A DNA stretch of 64,000 nt from assembly GCF_000746845.1 (NCBI RefSeq), contig NZ_KN050846.1, positions 3,054,963 to 3,118,962 of the forward strand, read 5' to 3'. Positions 53,330-63,060 of the stretch are shown in pieces. Position numbers and translations under genes: made by a program. The stretch's first letter is position 1. The number at the start of each line of letters is the position of its first letter. The notes below the pieces were generated by a model, which saw only the letters and a list, made by a program, of their open reading frames with translations, did no database searches and was not told the DNA's origin. This DNA is from Altibacter lentus. GTDB lineage: Bacteria; Bacteroidota; Bacteroidia; Flavobacteriales; Flavobacteriaceae.

Positions 53330-53639
53330 TCTGAAAGGTTTTGAGTTAGAACAATGCTTTGCATGAAAATGTAGGCACCTGGGTAGGTTAAAAAATGGGA
53401 TTCAGGATGTGTTCTGTTTGCTGAAAGTATGCACGCCTCGCTTCGGAAGCATCGAACTATATATGCTCGCAGCCTGCGAATTTTCAAAGAATGATTCGCA
53501 GTTCCGAAGAAAAGCCAATGTAAATAGCTTCGGAAGGTAAATTTCATGGTACTTTGGTTAGTTCCTCTAAATATATGATAATTAATTTATTATGCCATGT
53601 ACTTTTTCGCTGACCTTTCAGTAAAACGTTCACAACACT
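53330..53639. other. 310-base gap without a convincing gene
   Basis: Between the TerB-like gene and the serine hydrolase stop. A 73-codon minus-strand frame here has a composition unlike real proteins and no recognisable motif. I see no TAnnTTTG box at a useful place and no terminator with a T-run. Confidence 0.5.
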
Positions 53640-54746
53640 TCAATGGAAACCGGAAAGTACCGTGCCAATGTATTCGTATGCGCTAAATGGCAGATCTGTT
53701 TGCGTGATGCAGTAGGAGAGGATCATTCCCGTTGCAGGGGCATAGCCAATGTAGGTGCCGTAATACCCGTAATGGCCGTAATAGTGTTCTCCGTTATATG
53801 AAGTTTGATAGATGCCAAGTCCATAGGGGCTTTCATTTTCTTTCGTTTGTCGCACATCCATCATGGCTTGCAGAGATGCTTCAGAAAGCAAACTGCCCTC
53901 AAACAATGCTTTAATAAATATCGCCAGATCACCGTTGGTCGCTACGAGGCCGCCACCGGCCCAATCAAAAGAAGTATTGATCCGGGAAAAATTGATATTG
54001 CCTACAAATTGTTCTACGCGAGTTGCAGGTTTTATGGGCGGTTCGTAAAATTCAAAATAGGTAGCCTGCATGTTCAAAGGTGCTAAGATCCTTGAGCGAA
54101 TGACTTCTGGAAGGGATCTTTGCTCGAATTGCTCGATAAGAAGACCGAGCAGAACATAATTCATATCGGAGTAGTGCCAGCCTTCACCCGGTGCGAAATG
54201 AGGCTTTGTATGCAGTTGAAGATCGAAGTAGTTTGCTAAAATTGAATCGGGGGTATGCTGTCTCTGCGGATCGCGAAAGAGGTATTCTACGAAGGCTTCT
54301 TCAGCATCGGTAAATATATCTGCCAAGCCTGAACGATGCGACAGTAGCTGTTCTACCGTAATGTTATGAGTTAAATTTGTACCCTTGTTGATATGAAGCG
54401 ACCTGAGTTGCTCTGTCCCTGTGGGAGGAAGATATTTCAGAAATATCTCGTCAAGGTCGAGCTTTCCTTCTTCGGCCAGTTGAAGTATGATAACCGCAAC
54501 GAACAGTTTGGTAGCACTGGCAATACGGAAACTGTCGTTTGGATAAATCGCTCTGCTGCCATCAGAACTCCTTCCGAAGGCTTTAGAATATACATGGCCA
54601 TTTTCGGTATCTTCAATATGTAAAAGAATGCTGTGAACCGGATGGGTACCTGAGGGATCCAGTTTCAGCAAGCTTAATTGAGTTATTTTATCATTTTGCC
54701 CGAGGAATGAATAGGAGACGAATATAAAGAACAAAAAGTTTCTCAT
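53640..54746 (-). CDS. Serine hydrolase of the beta-lactamase (class C/PBP4-like) family
   Basis: Exported 368-residue serine hydrolase. A short signal peptide (MRNFLFFIFVSYSFLG) precedes the S-x-x-K active site SATK in DSFRIASATKLFVAV near residue 77. The second motif is Y-S-D in HYSDMNYVLLGLL near 195, and a GHYGYYGTYIGY segment near 325 supplies the H-x-G box. Members include esterases, D-aminopeptidases and carboxypeptidases; the substrate is unknown. Confidence 0.87.
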   Translation of the reverse strand: MRNFLFFIFVSYSFLGQNDKITQLSLLKLDPSGTHPVHSILLHIEDTENGHVYSKAFGRSSDGSRAIYPNDSFRIASATKLFVAVIILQLAEEGKLDLDEIFLKYLPPTGTEQLRSLHINKGTNLTHNITVEQLLSHRSGLADIFTDAEEAFVEYLFRDPQRQHTPDSILANYFDLQLHTKPHFAPGEGWHYSDMNYVLLGLLIEQFEQRSLPEVIRSRILAPLNMQATYFEFYEPPIKPATRVEQFVGNINFSRINTSFDWAGGGLVATNGDLAIFIKALFEGSLLSEASLQAMMDVRQTKENESPYGLGIYQTSYNGEHYYGHYGYYGTYIGYAPATGMILSYCITQTDLPFSAYEYIGTVLSGFH

Positions 54747-54893
54747 GATTCTAAAACTTTCAGAAAGACCGGTTTTCGATATTTTACAGAAGTGTGAAGT
54801 ACAAGATAAAAAAATACTAACAAACGAATCTTAGGTTTTACGCCGGATGCTTCAGCAGCTATCGCAAAAAATTTGTGTGAGTCTACAGATGAA

Positions 54894-55502
54894 TCATAAA
54901 TTCTCAAGTTCTCTTTGCAGGTTCTTACGGGCCTGCTCCTCGAATTTTTCCTTAAAATAATTGACTTTATAGATAGTATCCAGGGCTAAAAAACGTTCTA
55001 GAAACTCCTTTCTTCCTTTGCGATACAGGAAATTAGGGAAGGCTGAGAATTCTCTTCGAATATTGTTACAATAGCTCTCATACACTTCAGGAGTTTGACC
55101 TAAAATAAGCAGATCCAGATCCATTAGGATATTGGTGTCTTTATCAGTAGAGCGTTTGTGTTCTTTGGTAGCTTCAATCTGTGCTTTACACTCCTTGATG
55201 AACTTAAAAGAAGTTTTAGAAATTCGTTCTTCGAAGCGTAGAGCACTCTTTGCTTCGTTGTCACTCCTGCCGGGTTTATAGATAATATCGTGGTAATAGA
55301 TGGCAAATCGCAAGGTATCCTGATGATGTACTTGCGACAGGACATTTTTCAATTCTGAAAGCATCATCTCCAAGTGTGCAAGTGTGTGGTAGTATCTCGA
55401 TCTGTGAGAATATTTTAATTCTATTTCCTGCCAACAGTGGTCAATATACTTCCTGTTGCTGGTGTAAGCGCTCATCATGTTATAGAAGGATGCTTTCAAC
55501 AT
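54894..55502 (-). CDS. HD-superfamily metal-dependent phosphohydrolase
   Basis: 202-residue helical protein. The metal-binding residues of the HD fold are visible as His in SRYYHTLAHLEMM near residue 40, the His-Asp pair in FAIYYHDIIYKPG near 71, and DLDLLILGQTPEVYESYCNNIRREF near 125. It matches a common family of predicted HD phosphohydrolases of unknown substrate. Nucleotide-cleaving activity is typical of HD proteins, so cyclic-nucleotide breakdown is possible but unproven. Confidence 0.83.
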   Translation of the reverse strand: MLKASFYNMMSAYTSNRKYIDHCWQEIELKYSHRSRYYHTLAHLEMMLSELKNVLSQVHHQDTLRFAIYYHDIIYKPGRSDNEAKSALRFEERISKTSFKFIKECKAQIEATKEHKRSTDKDTNILMDLDLLILGQTPEVYESYCNNIRREFSAFPNFLYRKGRKEFLERFLALDTIYKVNYFKEKFEEQARKNLQRELENL

Positions 55503-55590
55503 GCGTGTTCTTTACTGATTCGTTTAACATTAGAATTATAAGAAGGCAACTCTGTTGCCGCGTGTTTTTAAAGAAGCAGGACCAGGTAAA

Positions 55591-55995
55591 TTATTTTAAA
55601 CGATCCAACCTTCCTTTTCTCTTCACGATATTCTTGTAATCCCATTGTATTTCCCTGGCTTTTTGCAACCAACATTTAAGACTGGAAATATCAATTTGAT
55701 GGGGATCGGTAAAGCGAATTTCGGCCGCCTTAAACTTTCCTTCGTCTTTTAAATGAGGTTCCTCAAAGGTTTGTCCGCTCCAGAACAGCAATCGTATGCA
55801 GTCTTTCAGTTTGCTGTAGCCCACAACAGGATTGCCGTCGAGAAACCAAACCGGATGTGCGTGCCAGATCTTGCTTTCTGCTTCGGGCAATTGTAAATCG
55901 ATCACCTGTTGGAGTTTCTCACAGATTTCTTTCTCGACATGAGATTGGGCTTTGTTGTAAGTTTCTATTCCATGTGGCATAGGATATGGTGTCAA
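55591..55995 (-). CDS. DUF1801 (YdhG-like) protein
   Basis: 134-residue protein with the DUF1801 pattern: helical start, then ESKIWHAHPVWFLDGNPVVGYSKLKDCIRLLFWSGQTF and FTDPHQIDISSLKCWLQKAREI. The function is unknown, although relatives have been connected with frataxin-like iron handling. The DUF2200 gene ends 7 bases upstream, so the two are probably cotranscribed. Confidence 0.83.
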   Translation of the reverse strand: MTPYPMPHGIETYNKAQSHVEKEICEKLQQVIDLQLPEAESKIWHAHPVWFLDGNPVVGYSKLKDCIRLLFWSGQTFEEPHLKDEGKFKAAEIRFTDPHQIDISSLKCWLQKAREIQWDYKNIVKRKGRLDRLK

Positions 55996-56002
55996 GCGGA
56001 TG

Positions 56003-56365
56003 TTATTCTCTTAGAATTTTTTCCATTTTTCTTCCTTTGGCCAATTCGTCCACCAATTTGTCCAGATACCGTACTTGTTTCGTTAGGGGTGTTTCAATAT
56101 CTTCTATTCGATAGCCGCAAATAACACCTTTAATAAGGTGGGCATTGGAGTTAATATCTGCTTTTTCAAAGAAAGTTTTAAAGGTTACTTTGTCTGCGAT
56201 GAGTTCTTGCAGTTTGGCCTCATCGAAGCCGGTCAACCACTTAATTACTTCATGTAGTTCGTTCACTGTTCTTCCCTTTTTCTCGACTTTGGTGATATAA
56301 TGTGGATATACCGAAGCAAAAGTTAGTTCTGCCATTCGTTTGTCGTGTTCCGGAGTCGTGTTCAT
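56003..56365 (-). CDS. DUF2200 protein
   Basis: 120 residues matching DUF2200: MAELTFASVYPHYITKVEKKGRT, then ELHEVIKWLTGFDE and THLIKGVICGYRIEDIETPLTKQVRYLDKLVDELAKGR. Cytosolic, function unknown. It is followed by the DUF1801 gene, a common pairing of small conserved proteins. Confidence 0.86.
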   Translation of the reverse strand: MNTTPEHDKRMAELTFASVYPHYITKVEKKGRTVNELHEVIKWLTGFDEAKLQELIADKVTFKTFFEKADINSNAHLIKGVICGYRIEDIETPLTKQVRYLDKLVDELAKGRKMEKILRE

Positions 56366-56391
56366 GGGAAATATGTTTTACATTTTCGTAT

Positions 56392-57090
56392 TTAAATGGT
56401 TTGATGCACGCTAATCTGTAATTGGTTCTTACTCCAATTATCCGTGGTCTGATTCATGAAGCCCAATTGAAATTTAAGATTTTTATTTAGGATGTATCCC
56501 AATCCTGTATACAATCGATTTCTGTCAAACAACTCAACAGTTCTCTCGTTACCTATGTCTCGTTGTCCATTAATAAAAAGTTCATTATAGAGCGCAAGAT
56601 AGATTGTATTCTTCTCCATTGCGGTTTTGTTTAATGCAACGTTTAAAAACAAATTATACCGAAAGCGCGTTCTAAAATCTTGATCCTCCACAAAACGCTG
56701 TTCGAATCTAAAACGATGATTGGTATAGAAGCGATTGCCAAATTGAACCGGAAATAACGCTTCCTGATAGATTCTGCTTTCTGAAGTAGTCTCGCTGTCC
56801 GATCCAAAAGCCCCGGTAGTTATATGAGCATATCCTAATGTTACTTTTAGCTTTTCTTCCTTCGGACTATAAGTGAGACCCCCTCGAATCAACAATTGTT
56901 CAAGATCCCCTATGATGTCCCAATTCCGATATTGAATATCTCCCTGTAGTCCCCAGGGGCTTTCGTTAAAGGTAGTAGTGACGAAGTACATATACCATGC
57001 ACCTAGCTGGTCGTCATCTATTTGGGCATTTCCAGTTTTTGGGAGGAACAGTGACAGACAAAAAGCTGTTGCGAATACAATTTTCTTCAT
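56392..57090 (-). CDS. DUF2490 outer-membrane protein
   Basis: Exported 232-residue beta-barrel-like protein. Signal peptide MKKIVFATAFCLSLFLPKTGNA. The DUF2490 pattern follows: DDDQLGAWYMYFVTTTF, WGLQGDIQYRNWDIIGDLEQLLIRGGLTY, FRTRFRYNLFLNVALN and FQLGFMNQTTDNW. Expected in the outer membrane; role unknown. It is transcribed divergently from the TPR regulator. Confidence 0.86.
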   Translation of the reverse strand: MKKIVFATAFCLSLFLPKTGNAQIDDDQLGAWYMYFVTTTFNESPWGLQGDIQYRNWDIIGDLEQLLIRGGLTYSPKEEKLKVTLGYAHITTGAFGSDSETTSESRIYQEALFPVQFGNRFYTNHRFRFEQRFVEDQDFRTRFRYNLFLNVALNKTAMEKNTIYLALYNELFINGQRDIGNERTVELFDRNRLYTGLGYILNKNLKFQLGFMNQTTDNWSKNQLQISVHQTI

Positions 57091-57411
57091 TTTTACAATC
57101 GTTTATTGAGCGTGCACGGCGGCGAATTTTCAAAAAAAGCAATTTAACGATTTTGATTGAAAATCGGCGTATTCCGAAAGGTGAATTCTAAAGTCCCATA
57201 TATTTCTGCCTTTTTAAAGCGTCATATCTACAATGCTGTATTTAGGTAAAAATATCCAAATGTGTTAGAGTAAGAATCAGTATCTAAAAACTAGTTTACT
57301 ATTGTTCCATACGGAAATTAGGGGTATGAATTTTCCTAGATCGATGATAGGGTTTGTAAGAAGACTATTTTCTATTTTTGTTGGAATTGTTTTGATAATG
57401 CCAGAAAATCA
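57091..57411. promoter_or_regulatory. Divergent intergenic region with -7 box for the TPR regulator
   Basis: 321 bases between divergent genes. TATTTTTG at 57373-57380 matches TAnnTTTG and lies 31 bases before the ATG at 57412; a TTG at 57354-57356 is somewhat close (16-base spacer). No clear box was found for the DUF2490 gene on the other strand. Confidence 0.5.
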
Positions 57412-59064
57412 ATGGTGCTACGAATCGGTATTTTATTCTCATATATTGTACTCTTAATCCAGGGTTCGGTCTACTCACAGCAGGAGAGTAAAGCAATCTG
57501 CGACAGTCTAATATCCAAAGGGGTCAAGCTTATGCAAGAAGGAGATCATGTGCGATCTTTGGAACTACTTGTTAAAGCTCAAACCATGGCACGGGAGAAC
57601 AATTGGCATAACCAGCGATTCCTAGCCTATAATAACATGGGGGCCAATTATTATTCCATGCATGATCTAGGGGAAGCGCTCGACCATTACTTGCAAGCAT
57701 ATACGATCGCTATTAAGGAACTGGGTGAAAAGTACGAGATGATCGTCCTTAACAATATCGCGGTACTCTATTTAAAAGAAGATAATTTCGATAAGGCGCT
57801 AGAATACTTTTCACGTGCATTTACCATTGCTAACAAAAATGCCGACACGACCAAGATAGCATATTATGCAGTTAATTTAGGGCTTGTTGCAAACCAGAAG
57901 CATGAGTTAGATAAAGCGAGATCCTATTTTGATATAGCCATCCCGTTATTAAAAGATAAGCCAGACATGCTTCAAAAAGCATATTTAGGCCGAGCAGAGA
58001 ACATGATGCAAGAAGGGCAGTATATTTCTGCAAAGGAAATGTTGGAGAAATTAGCCAAGTTAACTGGAAAAACACAGCAAGATACTAAACTTTATGCATT
58101 GAACTTACTCTCGGAGTTGTCTTTAGAAACACAGAATAATGCGGAAGCCATACAATATGCAAAAGACATGCTATTAGAGTCGGATGATGTGGAAAGCCAA
58201 TTAATGGCATATGAACAATTAGCCAAAATTTATAAGCAGGATAATCAGCTTGAGCAAGCCTTGATAGCCAAGGATTCGGTTCTGATGGCAACTCAAAGAT
58301 TGCATAACATAAAAAATGGACGTCTTTTTGAAACAGGAAAGGTAAGGTTTGAGATTCAAAATTACCGTAATCAATTGCAGGATCAGCGCCAACGATTAAG
58401 AGACGAACGAAATGTCTTTATTATATTCCTTGCCTTAGCCGTCATTATCATTTTATTGTTTATTTGGGCACTGCGAATCAATTATACGAAGGGACAACAG
58501 CGCAAGGTACTTCATGCTAGAAATGAAGAGTTAATGAGTCTGGCATTGGAAAAGGAACGATTGGATCGATCTCTGCTCGAGAAAAAACTCAAGGAAGAAG
58601 AGGTTAGGGCGTTATTAGAAGAGGAAAGGCTACAGAATGAAATCGAAACACGAAATCGAAAACTATCAGCCAAGGCACTTCATTTGCTAGAACGAAATGA
58701 AATGCTTTCTAGATTGGTTCATGAACTTGAAGATTCTCATGGCGCTCAGCAACAAACCAAATTGAAGGCATATATTAGAAAGTTGAAAGGAATTATTAAA
58801 ACAGATAATGAATGGGAGCAGTTCATCAAACATTTTGAAGAAGTAAATCAAGGTTTTTTAAGCAGTGTGAAAGAAAAGCACCCACCGTTAAACTCTAATG
58901 ATCTTAGATTCATTTCCTATGTCTACATGAATCTCTCCACAAAGGAAATTGCCAGTGTCTTAAATATCACCGACAGTGCCTGCAGAAAGAGAAAGGAGCG
59001 AATTTCACGTAAAATGAACCTTCAGGATAGTTCCCAGTTATACGATTATCTTTCAGCGTTCTAA
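57412..59064 (+). CDS. Membrane-anchored TPR regulator with C-terminal LuxR-like HTH
   Basis: 550 residues. A signal or anchor segment (about 5-22), then tetratricopeptide repeats from about 25 to 290 (for example AYNNMGANYYSMHDLGEALDHYLQAY and VLNNIAVLYLKEDNFDKALEYFSRAF), predicted outside the membrane. One membrane helix follows at about 340-358 (FIIFLALAVIIILLFIWAL), then a cytosolic coiled coil to about 460 and a helix-turn-helix (LNSNDLRFISYVYMNLSTKEIASVLNITDSACRKRKERI). This layout is common in Bacteroidetes one-component regulators. The next gene, with a palindrome before its start, is a plausible target. Confidence 0.83.
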   Translation: MVLRIGILFSYIVLLIQGSVYSQQESKAICDSLISKGVKLMQEGDHVRSLELLVKAQTMARENNWHNQRFLAYNNMGANYYSMHDLGEALDHYLQAYTIAIKELGEKYEMIVLNNIAVLYLKEDNFDKALEYFSRAFTIANKNADTTKIAYYAVNLGLVANQKHELDKARSYFDIAIPLLKDKPDMLQKAYLGRAENMMQEGQYISAKEMLEKLAKLTGKTQQDTKLYALNLLSELSLETQNNAEAIQYAKDMLLESDDVESQLMAYEQLAKIYKQDNQLEQALIAKDSVLMATQRLHNIKNGRLFETGKVRFEIQNYRNQLQDQRQRLRDERNVFIIFLALAVIIILLFIWALRINYTKGQQRKVLHARNEELMSLALEKERLDRSLLEKKLKEEEVRALLEEERLQNEIETRNRKLSAKALHLLERNEMLSRLVHELEDSHGAQQQTKLKAYIRKLKGIIKTDNEWEQFIKHFEEVNQGFLSSVKEKHPPLNSNDLRFISYVYMNLSTKEIASVLNITDSACRKRKERISRKMNLQDSSQLYDYLSAF

Positions 59065-59143
59065 TAAATAGTATCACAATTTTACCCATTCATGTCACAC
59101 TTTTTCGCGTCTAATTTTCTTATAATGCATTTGTTATTTTGAA

Positions 59144-59168
59144 TATTTGATCCTGTAAAAATCAAATA
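59144..59168. promoter_or_regulatory. Palindrome TATTTGAT-N9-ATCAAATA before the Asp-box protein gene
   Basis: Perfect 8-base arms with a 9-base spacer, ending 11 bases before the ATG at 59180. It could be an operator for the upstream HTH regulator or a leader hairpin. There is no T-run, so a terminator is unlikely. Confidence 0.45.
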
Positions 59169-59179
59169 CAAGAAAACTT

Positions 59180-61489
59180 ATGAGAAAATTCATTATCCTA
59201 TTAACATTTATTAGTGGTCTATATGGAGGAAGCATTTACTCCCAATCGCAGCTTACTTTCAAGGGATCCGAAGACTACGGGCGAATGTACAATATCATCT
59301 TTCACCCTACCATTGAAAATCGATTATTTGCTATCACACTAGGAAATCACATCATGCAGTCTAATGACAAGGGACTCACCTGGGAGATACTATACAGTTA
59401 TCCCAACAATGGTGTTCATCTGCAAAGACTGGAACTATTATCGAATAATACCTTAACTTTTTCGGTACAGTACAACGAAAACCTTTCTGAAAATGCTGTA
59501 TTTTTTTATGATTTATCTCTTGGTGAGATTACACGTCAATACTCACCTCCTATAACCACTGGCTCCGATAAAGTCTGGATCGACTCCTACGCCATTTTTG
59601 AAAACAACCACGATATTGCTATGGTACATCAGGCATATAGGATTGGCCTAACCGGCTATGCAAAAGTTTATTATACTATGGATGGTGGTGCGTCTTGGAA
59701 TATGATCTATTACAATGTGGATTACAATGGGGTATTCCCAAATAATGTGGCTATTAGTCCGGATAACTCCAATAAGCTTTTTATTGCTCGTGGTGCCGGA
59801 CCTAATAATGAAGAAGGAGGGTTGTTTATTTCTCAAGATAGCGGAAATACTTGGGTGGAGAAAATACCAGATAATAACTATAATATTATCACTTTCCATC
59901 CACAAGATGCCAATAATATCCTACTTGGTACTTTTATTGGAAATGAAGCCAATGGACATGTTGAAAACCTGTACAGAAGTTTAGATGGGGGAACCACTTG
60001 GAACGTGATTCCTATCAGTTGGGAGGAAGGAACGTTAGATAATATCACAGGAATTGTCTATAATCCATTGGATCACAATAATATACTACTAATGGAGGAA
60101 AATGAAGTAGTGATTACCTTCGACGACTGGGCAACCCATGAAAAGACTACATATCCATTAGACAATCTTGAAGGTTATTACTATGGAGTTCATGCGGCTT
60201 TCAGTCCATTTCAGAACGGCGAACTCTTCGTGAATGCAGATTATTACCCTTTGTTTTCTCAAGATGCTGGCACAACCTTTAATAGATTGTACAATCGATT
60301 TTATCCGTGCGGTGTGGTAGGACTGCAAGAAGGTACGGATGATCACCTCTTTCACAGTGTTCAAAGAGGGTTGATCCATTTGAATTTGACAACTGGCTTT
60401 GAACAGCAATTTGGGGTAGAACCCGTCAACTTAGTATTTAATTCTGATGCCCCCATTTATATGGTTGATAAAATTATCCCCGGGCGTATTTACAAATACG
60501 AGAGTGGTTTTATTGGTTCTTCCTTGCAGGTAAGCAATGATTTTGGAAGCAGTTATACCGTATTGCACACAAACTTTTTCGACCAACTTATTAATCTTAC
60601 CTCAGATCCTAATGACGCCAATGTGATCTGGGCATTATTCTTGAATGAAGGAGGGTTAGTGATTGACTTCAATGATATGAATAACCCGCAGGTGTCATCG
60701 GTGACCCTACCTGAGAACGATATCTTAACTGATGTTTTTATCGATGATTTAGATTCAAACATCGTATTCATCACAGTAGGAGCACACGTATACCGTTCGG
60801 TAGATGGTGGACAGACATGGGAGGATAGTAGTACCGGATTAGGTATTGACCCAGCGACGGATATTATTTTTGATATAGAAAGAAACCCCCATAACAATAA
60901 CGAATATCTTATTACTGCAAGTGATGGAATATACAGATCTACTAACGACGCCGCCAGTTGGGAGCAGGTTTATATAACAACTAACGTAAGGAAAGTGCAC
61001 TACTCACCATTAAATGCATCACACGCGGTGGCTACAATTCCTTCCGGCAATGGAGTGGAGAGCCAAATAGTTTATACATTAGACGGTGGAGAAACTTGGG
61101 AGGCACTACCTTTTGAAGCAATTGCTCACGTAGGATCGGGTAGTATGGCATATAAATTCCATGAGCAGAGTGTGGATGCCTATATTGGCAGTTATGATTT
61201 GGGTGTGGTGAAATATACTATTGATTTAGCGACATTGGGCACTCTCGAATTACCATTAAAAAACGCTCCGTTTATTATATATCCAAATCCCGCTGAATCT
61301 GTTATTAATTTTCGCGAGCAAGGTGAAACCTTTGTATGGGTTAGTGTATTTAATAATTTGGGACAGGAAATAATAAGCAAATCATATCATCAACAACTTG
61401 ACATTAGTACTTTGGAGAAAGGTGTATATTTCGTTCGTGTGAAAAATTCGGAAGGAGAATATTTTATAAAGTCTATAATCACAAAATAA
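59180..61489 (+). CDS. Secreted Asp-box (BNR/sortilin-like) protein with T9SS sorting domain
   Basis: 769 residues. Signal peptide to about residue 22 (GGSIYSQ), then a propeller-like region with at least eight Asp-box motifs of the form S-x-D-x-G-x-T-W, for example SNDKGLTW, TMDGGASW, SQDSGNTW, SLDGGTTW, SVDGGQTW and TLDGGETW. The C-terminal ~75 residues form a type A sorting domain (FIIYPNPAESVINF, then GVYFVRVKNSEGEYFIKSIITK). Such proteins are surface glycoside- or protein-binding propellers. No catalytic residues are evident. A strong terminator follows. Confidence 0.86.
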   Translation: MRKFIILLTFISGLYGGSIYSQSQLTFKGSEDYGRMYNIIFHPTIENRLFAITLGNHIMQSNDKGLTWEILYSYPNNGVHLQRLELLSNNTLTFSVQYNENLSENAVFFYDLSLGEITRQYSPPITTGSDKVWIDSYAIFENNHDIAMVHQAYRIGLTGYAKVYYTMDGGASWNMIYYNVDYNGVFPNNVAISPDNSNKLFIARGAGPNNEEGGLFISQDSGNTWVEKIPDNNYNIITFHPQDANNILLGTFIGNEANGHVENLYRSLDGGTTWNVIPISWEEGTLDNITGIVYNPLDHNNILLMEENEVVITFDDWATHEKTTYPLDNLEGYYYGVHAAFSPFQNGELFVNADYYPLFSQDAGTTFNRLYNRFYPCGVVGLQEGTDDHLFHSVQRGLIHLNLTTGFEQQFGVEPVNLVFNSDAPIYMVDKIIPGRIYKYESGFIGSSLQVSNDFGSSYTVLHTNFFDQLINLTSDPNDANVIWALFLNEGGLVIDFNDMNNPQVSSVTLPENDILTDVFIDDLDSNIVFITVGAHVYRSVDGGQTWEDSSTGLGIDPATDIIFDIERNPHNNNEYLITASDGIYRSTNDAASWEQVYITTNVRKVHYSPLNASHAVATIPSGNGVESQIVYTLDGGETWEALPFEAIAHVGSGSMAYKFHEQSVDAYIGSYDLGVVKYTIDLATLGTLELPLKNAPFIIYPNPAESVINFREQGETFVWVSVFNNLGQEIISKSYHQQLDISTLEKGVYFVRVKNSEGEYFIKSIITK

Positions 61490-61513
61490 GGCGAAGGTTT
61501 CCAACTCCAGAAG

Positions 61514-61545
61514 AAACCTCCCTTTTTAAAGGGAGGTTTTTACTT
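61514..61545 (+). terminator. Terminator of the Asp-box protein gene
   Basis: AAACCTCCCTTT at 61514-61525 pairs with AAAGGGAGGTTT at 61528-61539 (12-bp inverted repeat) and is followed by more T. It lies 25 bases after the stop, between two convergent genes. Confidence 0.9.
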
Positions 61546-61638
61546 TATCTCGTTTTTCTCAGACTTTCAAGAAAGCCGCCTTGCCAAAAAACAATTGACA
61601 GTCGTCGAGGACTCAATACACTCATATTGAAAATTTGA

Positions 61639-62709
61639 TCATCTTTCTTTTGGAGGAAATAATACAGGGAGGGAGTACGTGCGGTCATTTTGAGAAAGCC
61701 CGGAAGGGTTGGCCCGTTTAAAAAGAAGATATCCGCGTTCATCATCGGGCGTTACGTTTTCTGAGTATTGAAGGGTTGCTTCAAAAGGCACAAAATCTTC
61801 AGTCATCCATGTATCGCTGGCGGTTGCATAACCCTTCGCAATCGTTTTCCCTTTGGCATCTTGTAAGACAATAGGAAAGTCGCCTTCAAAAAACCAATAT
61901 CCTCTGGCCGTTCCTCTTATTTTCAAAGGCGATTTAATATTCATATTTGGCAAGGGTTGTTCCACCTTTATAAGGTCGGTAAGAGGTGCTTTTTCCGTAG
62001 CGTTAAAAGTTATGCTTTCGACTATCTTCTTGAGGACGCGCCAGTCGTTTTGATTCACATTCCCTTTTTTTAGAACGGTATCGCCGCCCATCGGGTCACA
62101 TTCCCGCATGGGAATTTTTGCCCCGCTTTCGGCATCCACACACTGGGTTGAAAAATTATCTGTGGCTGCCTGTACAAATACAAAACCAAATTCATCCCAA
62201 TTCGAATTGGTGATTTGCAAATCGGGTGACAAGAACGCACCCCATTGCTGACCATTTTCAAGGAAAAATGCAGTAGATCTCTCATCGTTTAGAAGAAAGG
62301 ATTCATCTTGCGGTTCTTCGATTTCGGAATATTTAGTTTGGGAGCCACTAGGCATCTCGGTGCCAATCCCCTTAGGCCAAATAGCGAGATAGGTCTTATC
62401 TGCCGATTCGTGCAGATGGACAGGTTGTTTTTCGGAATCTTGCTCTTGATGATTTTTAAAGATGTTAACCACAACCCGATTATCCAAATATCCCGTGCGC
62501 TCTATTAATTCCCAACGATTCGGATAGCGCAAACTTAGACCGAGGTACGAATTTTCATAGTCTTTCCATTCAGCCATCGAAAGCTCTTCTTCTTTGGTTA
62601 GGTCTTCGGCCTCTCTTTGATCTGAAGATTCATTTGATCGATCCCGGTTTTGGGTATTGCAGCTTATCAATAATATAATGAAAATAAAAAGTGTGAATCG
62701 ATGAAACAT
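61639..62709 (-). CDS. Lipoprotein with C-terminal Gmad2 domain
   Basis: 356-residue lipoprotein, lipobox LISC near residue 17 (MFHRFTLFIFIILLISC), then an acidic linker. The middle part resembles PsbP/DUF1795-like sheets (YENSYLGLSLRYPNRWELI). The C-terminal ~100 residues match the Gmad2 Ig-like domain: QPLPNMNIKSPLKIRGTARGYWFFEGDFPIVLQDAKGK, then TWMTEDFVPFEATLQY and DERGYLLFKRANPSG. Gmad2 occurs in spore and surface proteins of Gram-positives and in many Bacteroidetes lipoproteins. Role unknown. Confidence 0.8.
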   Translation of the reverse strand: MFHRFTLFIFIILLISCNTQNRDRSNESSDQREAEDLTKEEELSMAEWKDYENSYLGLSLRYPNRWELIERTGYLDNRVVVNIFKNHQEQDSEKQPVHLHESADKTYLAIWPKGIGTEMPSGSQTKYSEIEEPQDESFLLNDERSTAFFLENGQQWGAFLSPDLQITNSNWDEFGFVFVQAATDNFSTQCVDAESGAKIPMRECDPMGGDTVLKKGNVNQNDWRVLKKIVESITFNATEKAPLTDLIKVEQPLPNMNIKSPLKIRGTARGYWFFEGDFPIVLQDAKGKTIAKGYATASDTWMTEDFVPFEATLQYSENVTPDDERGYLLFKRANPSGLSQNDRTYSLPVLFPPKER

Positions 62710-63060
62710 GATTATTAATTTTTGATTAAAGGTTTTTTAGGTTATTTGCGGAGATAGGATATGATTCCAGTAGCTACTCAAAGAGGATAAAGCCGAAGAG
62801 AGGAGTCAACACCCTATTGCTTAAATAACCATTAAAGATAAGAAAACTTGCTTTTTTTCCCAAGTGTATACAGAGAGACGCCGTACACCATAGATTTTAA
62901 ATTTCAGTTAGGGGTTCCATAGTACCTATTCCAGATACAAAATAGAACATAATCATTGGAGTGAAGCCAATCTTAAGAGTAATTTAAGGCACAGGAGCGT
63001 TACACTTTGATGTGGCCTTTTAGGGGCGTTTATCAAACTTTTAATAGACTAGTTCCTCCG
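62710..63060. other. 351-base gap without a gene
   Basis: No credible reading frame, promoter box or hairpin with a T-run was found. It adjoins the decayed FISUMP gene to the right and may contain more decayed sequence too altered to read. Confidence 0.45.

Noticed and set aside
53326-53547. 73-codon minus-strand frame overlapping the TerB-like gene start
   Set aside because: Composition rich in Arg, His, Ser and Cys with no motif or signal. It looks like a chance frame.
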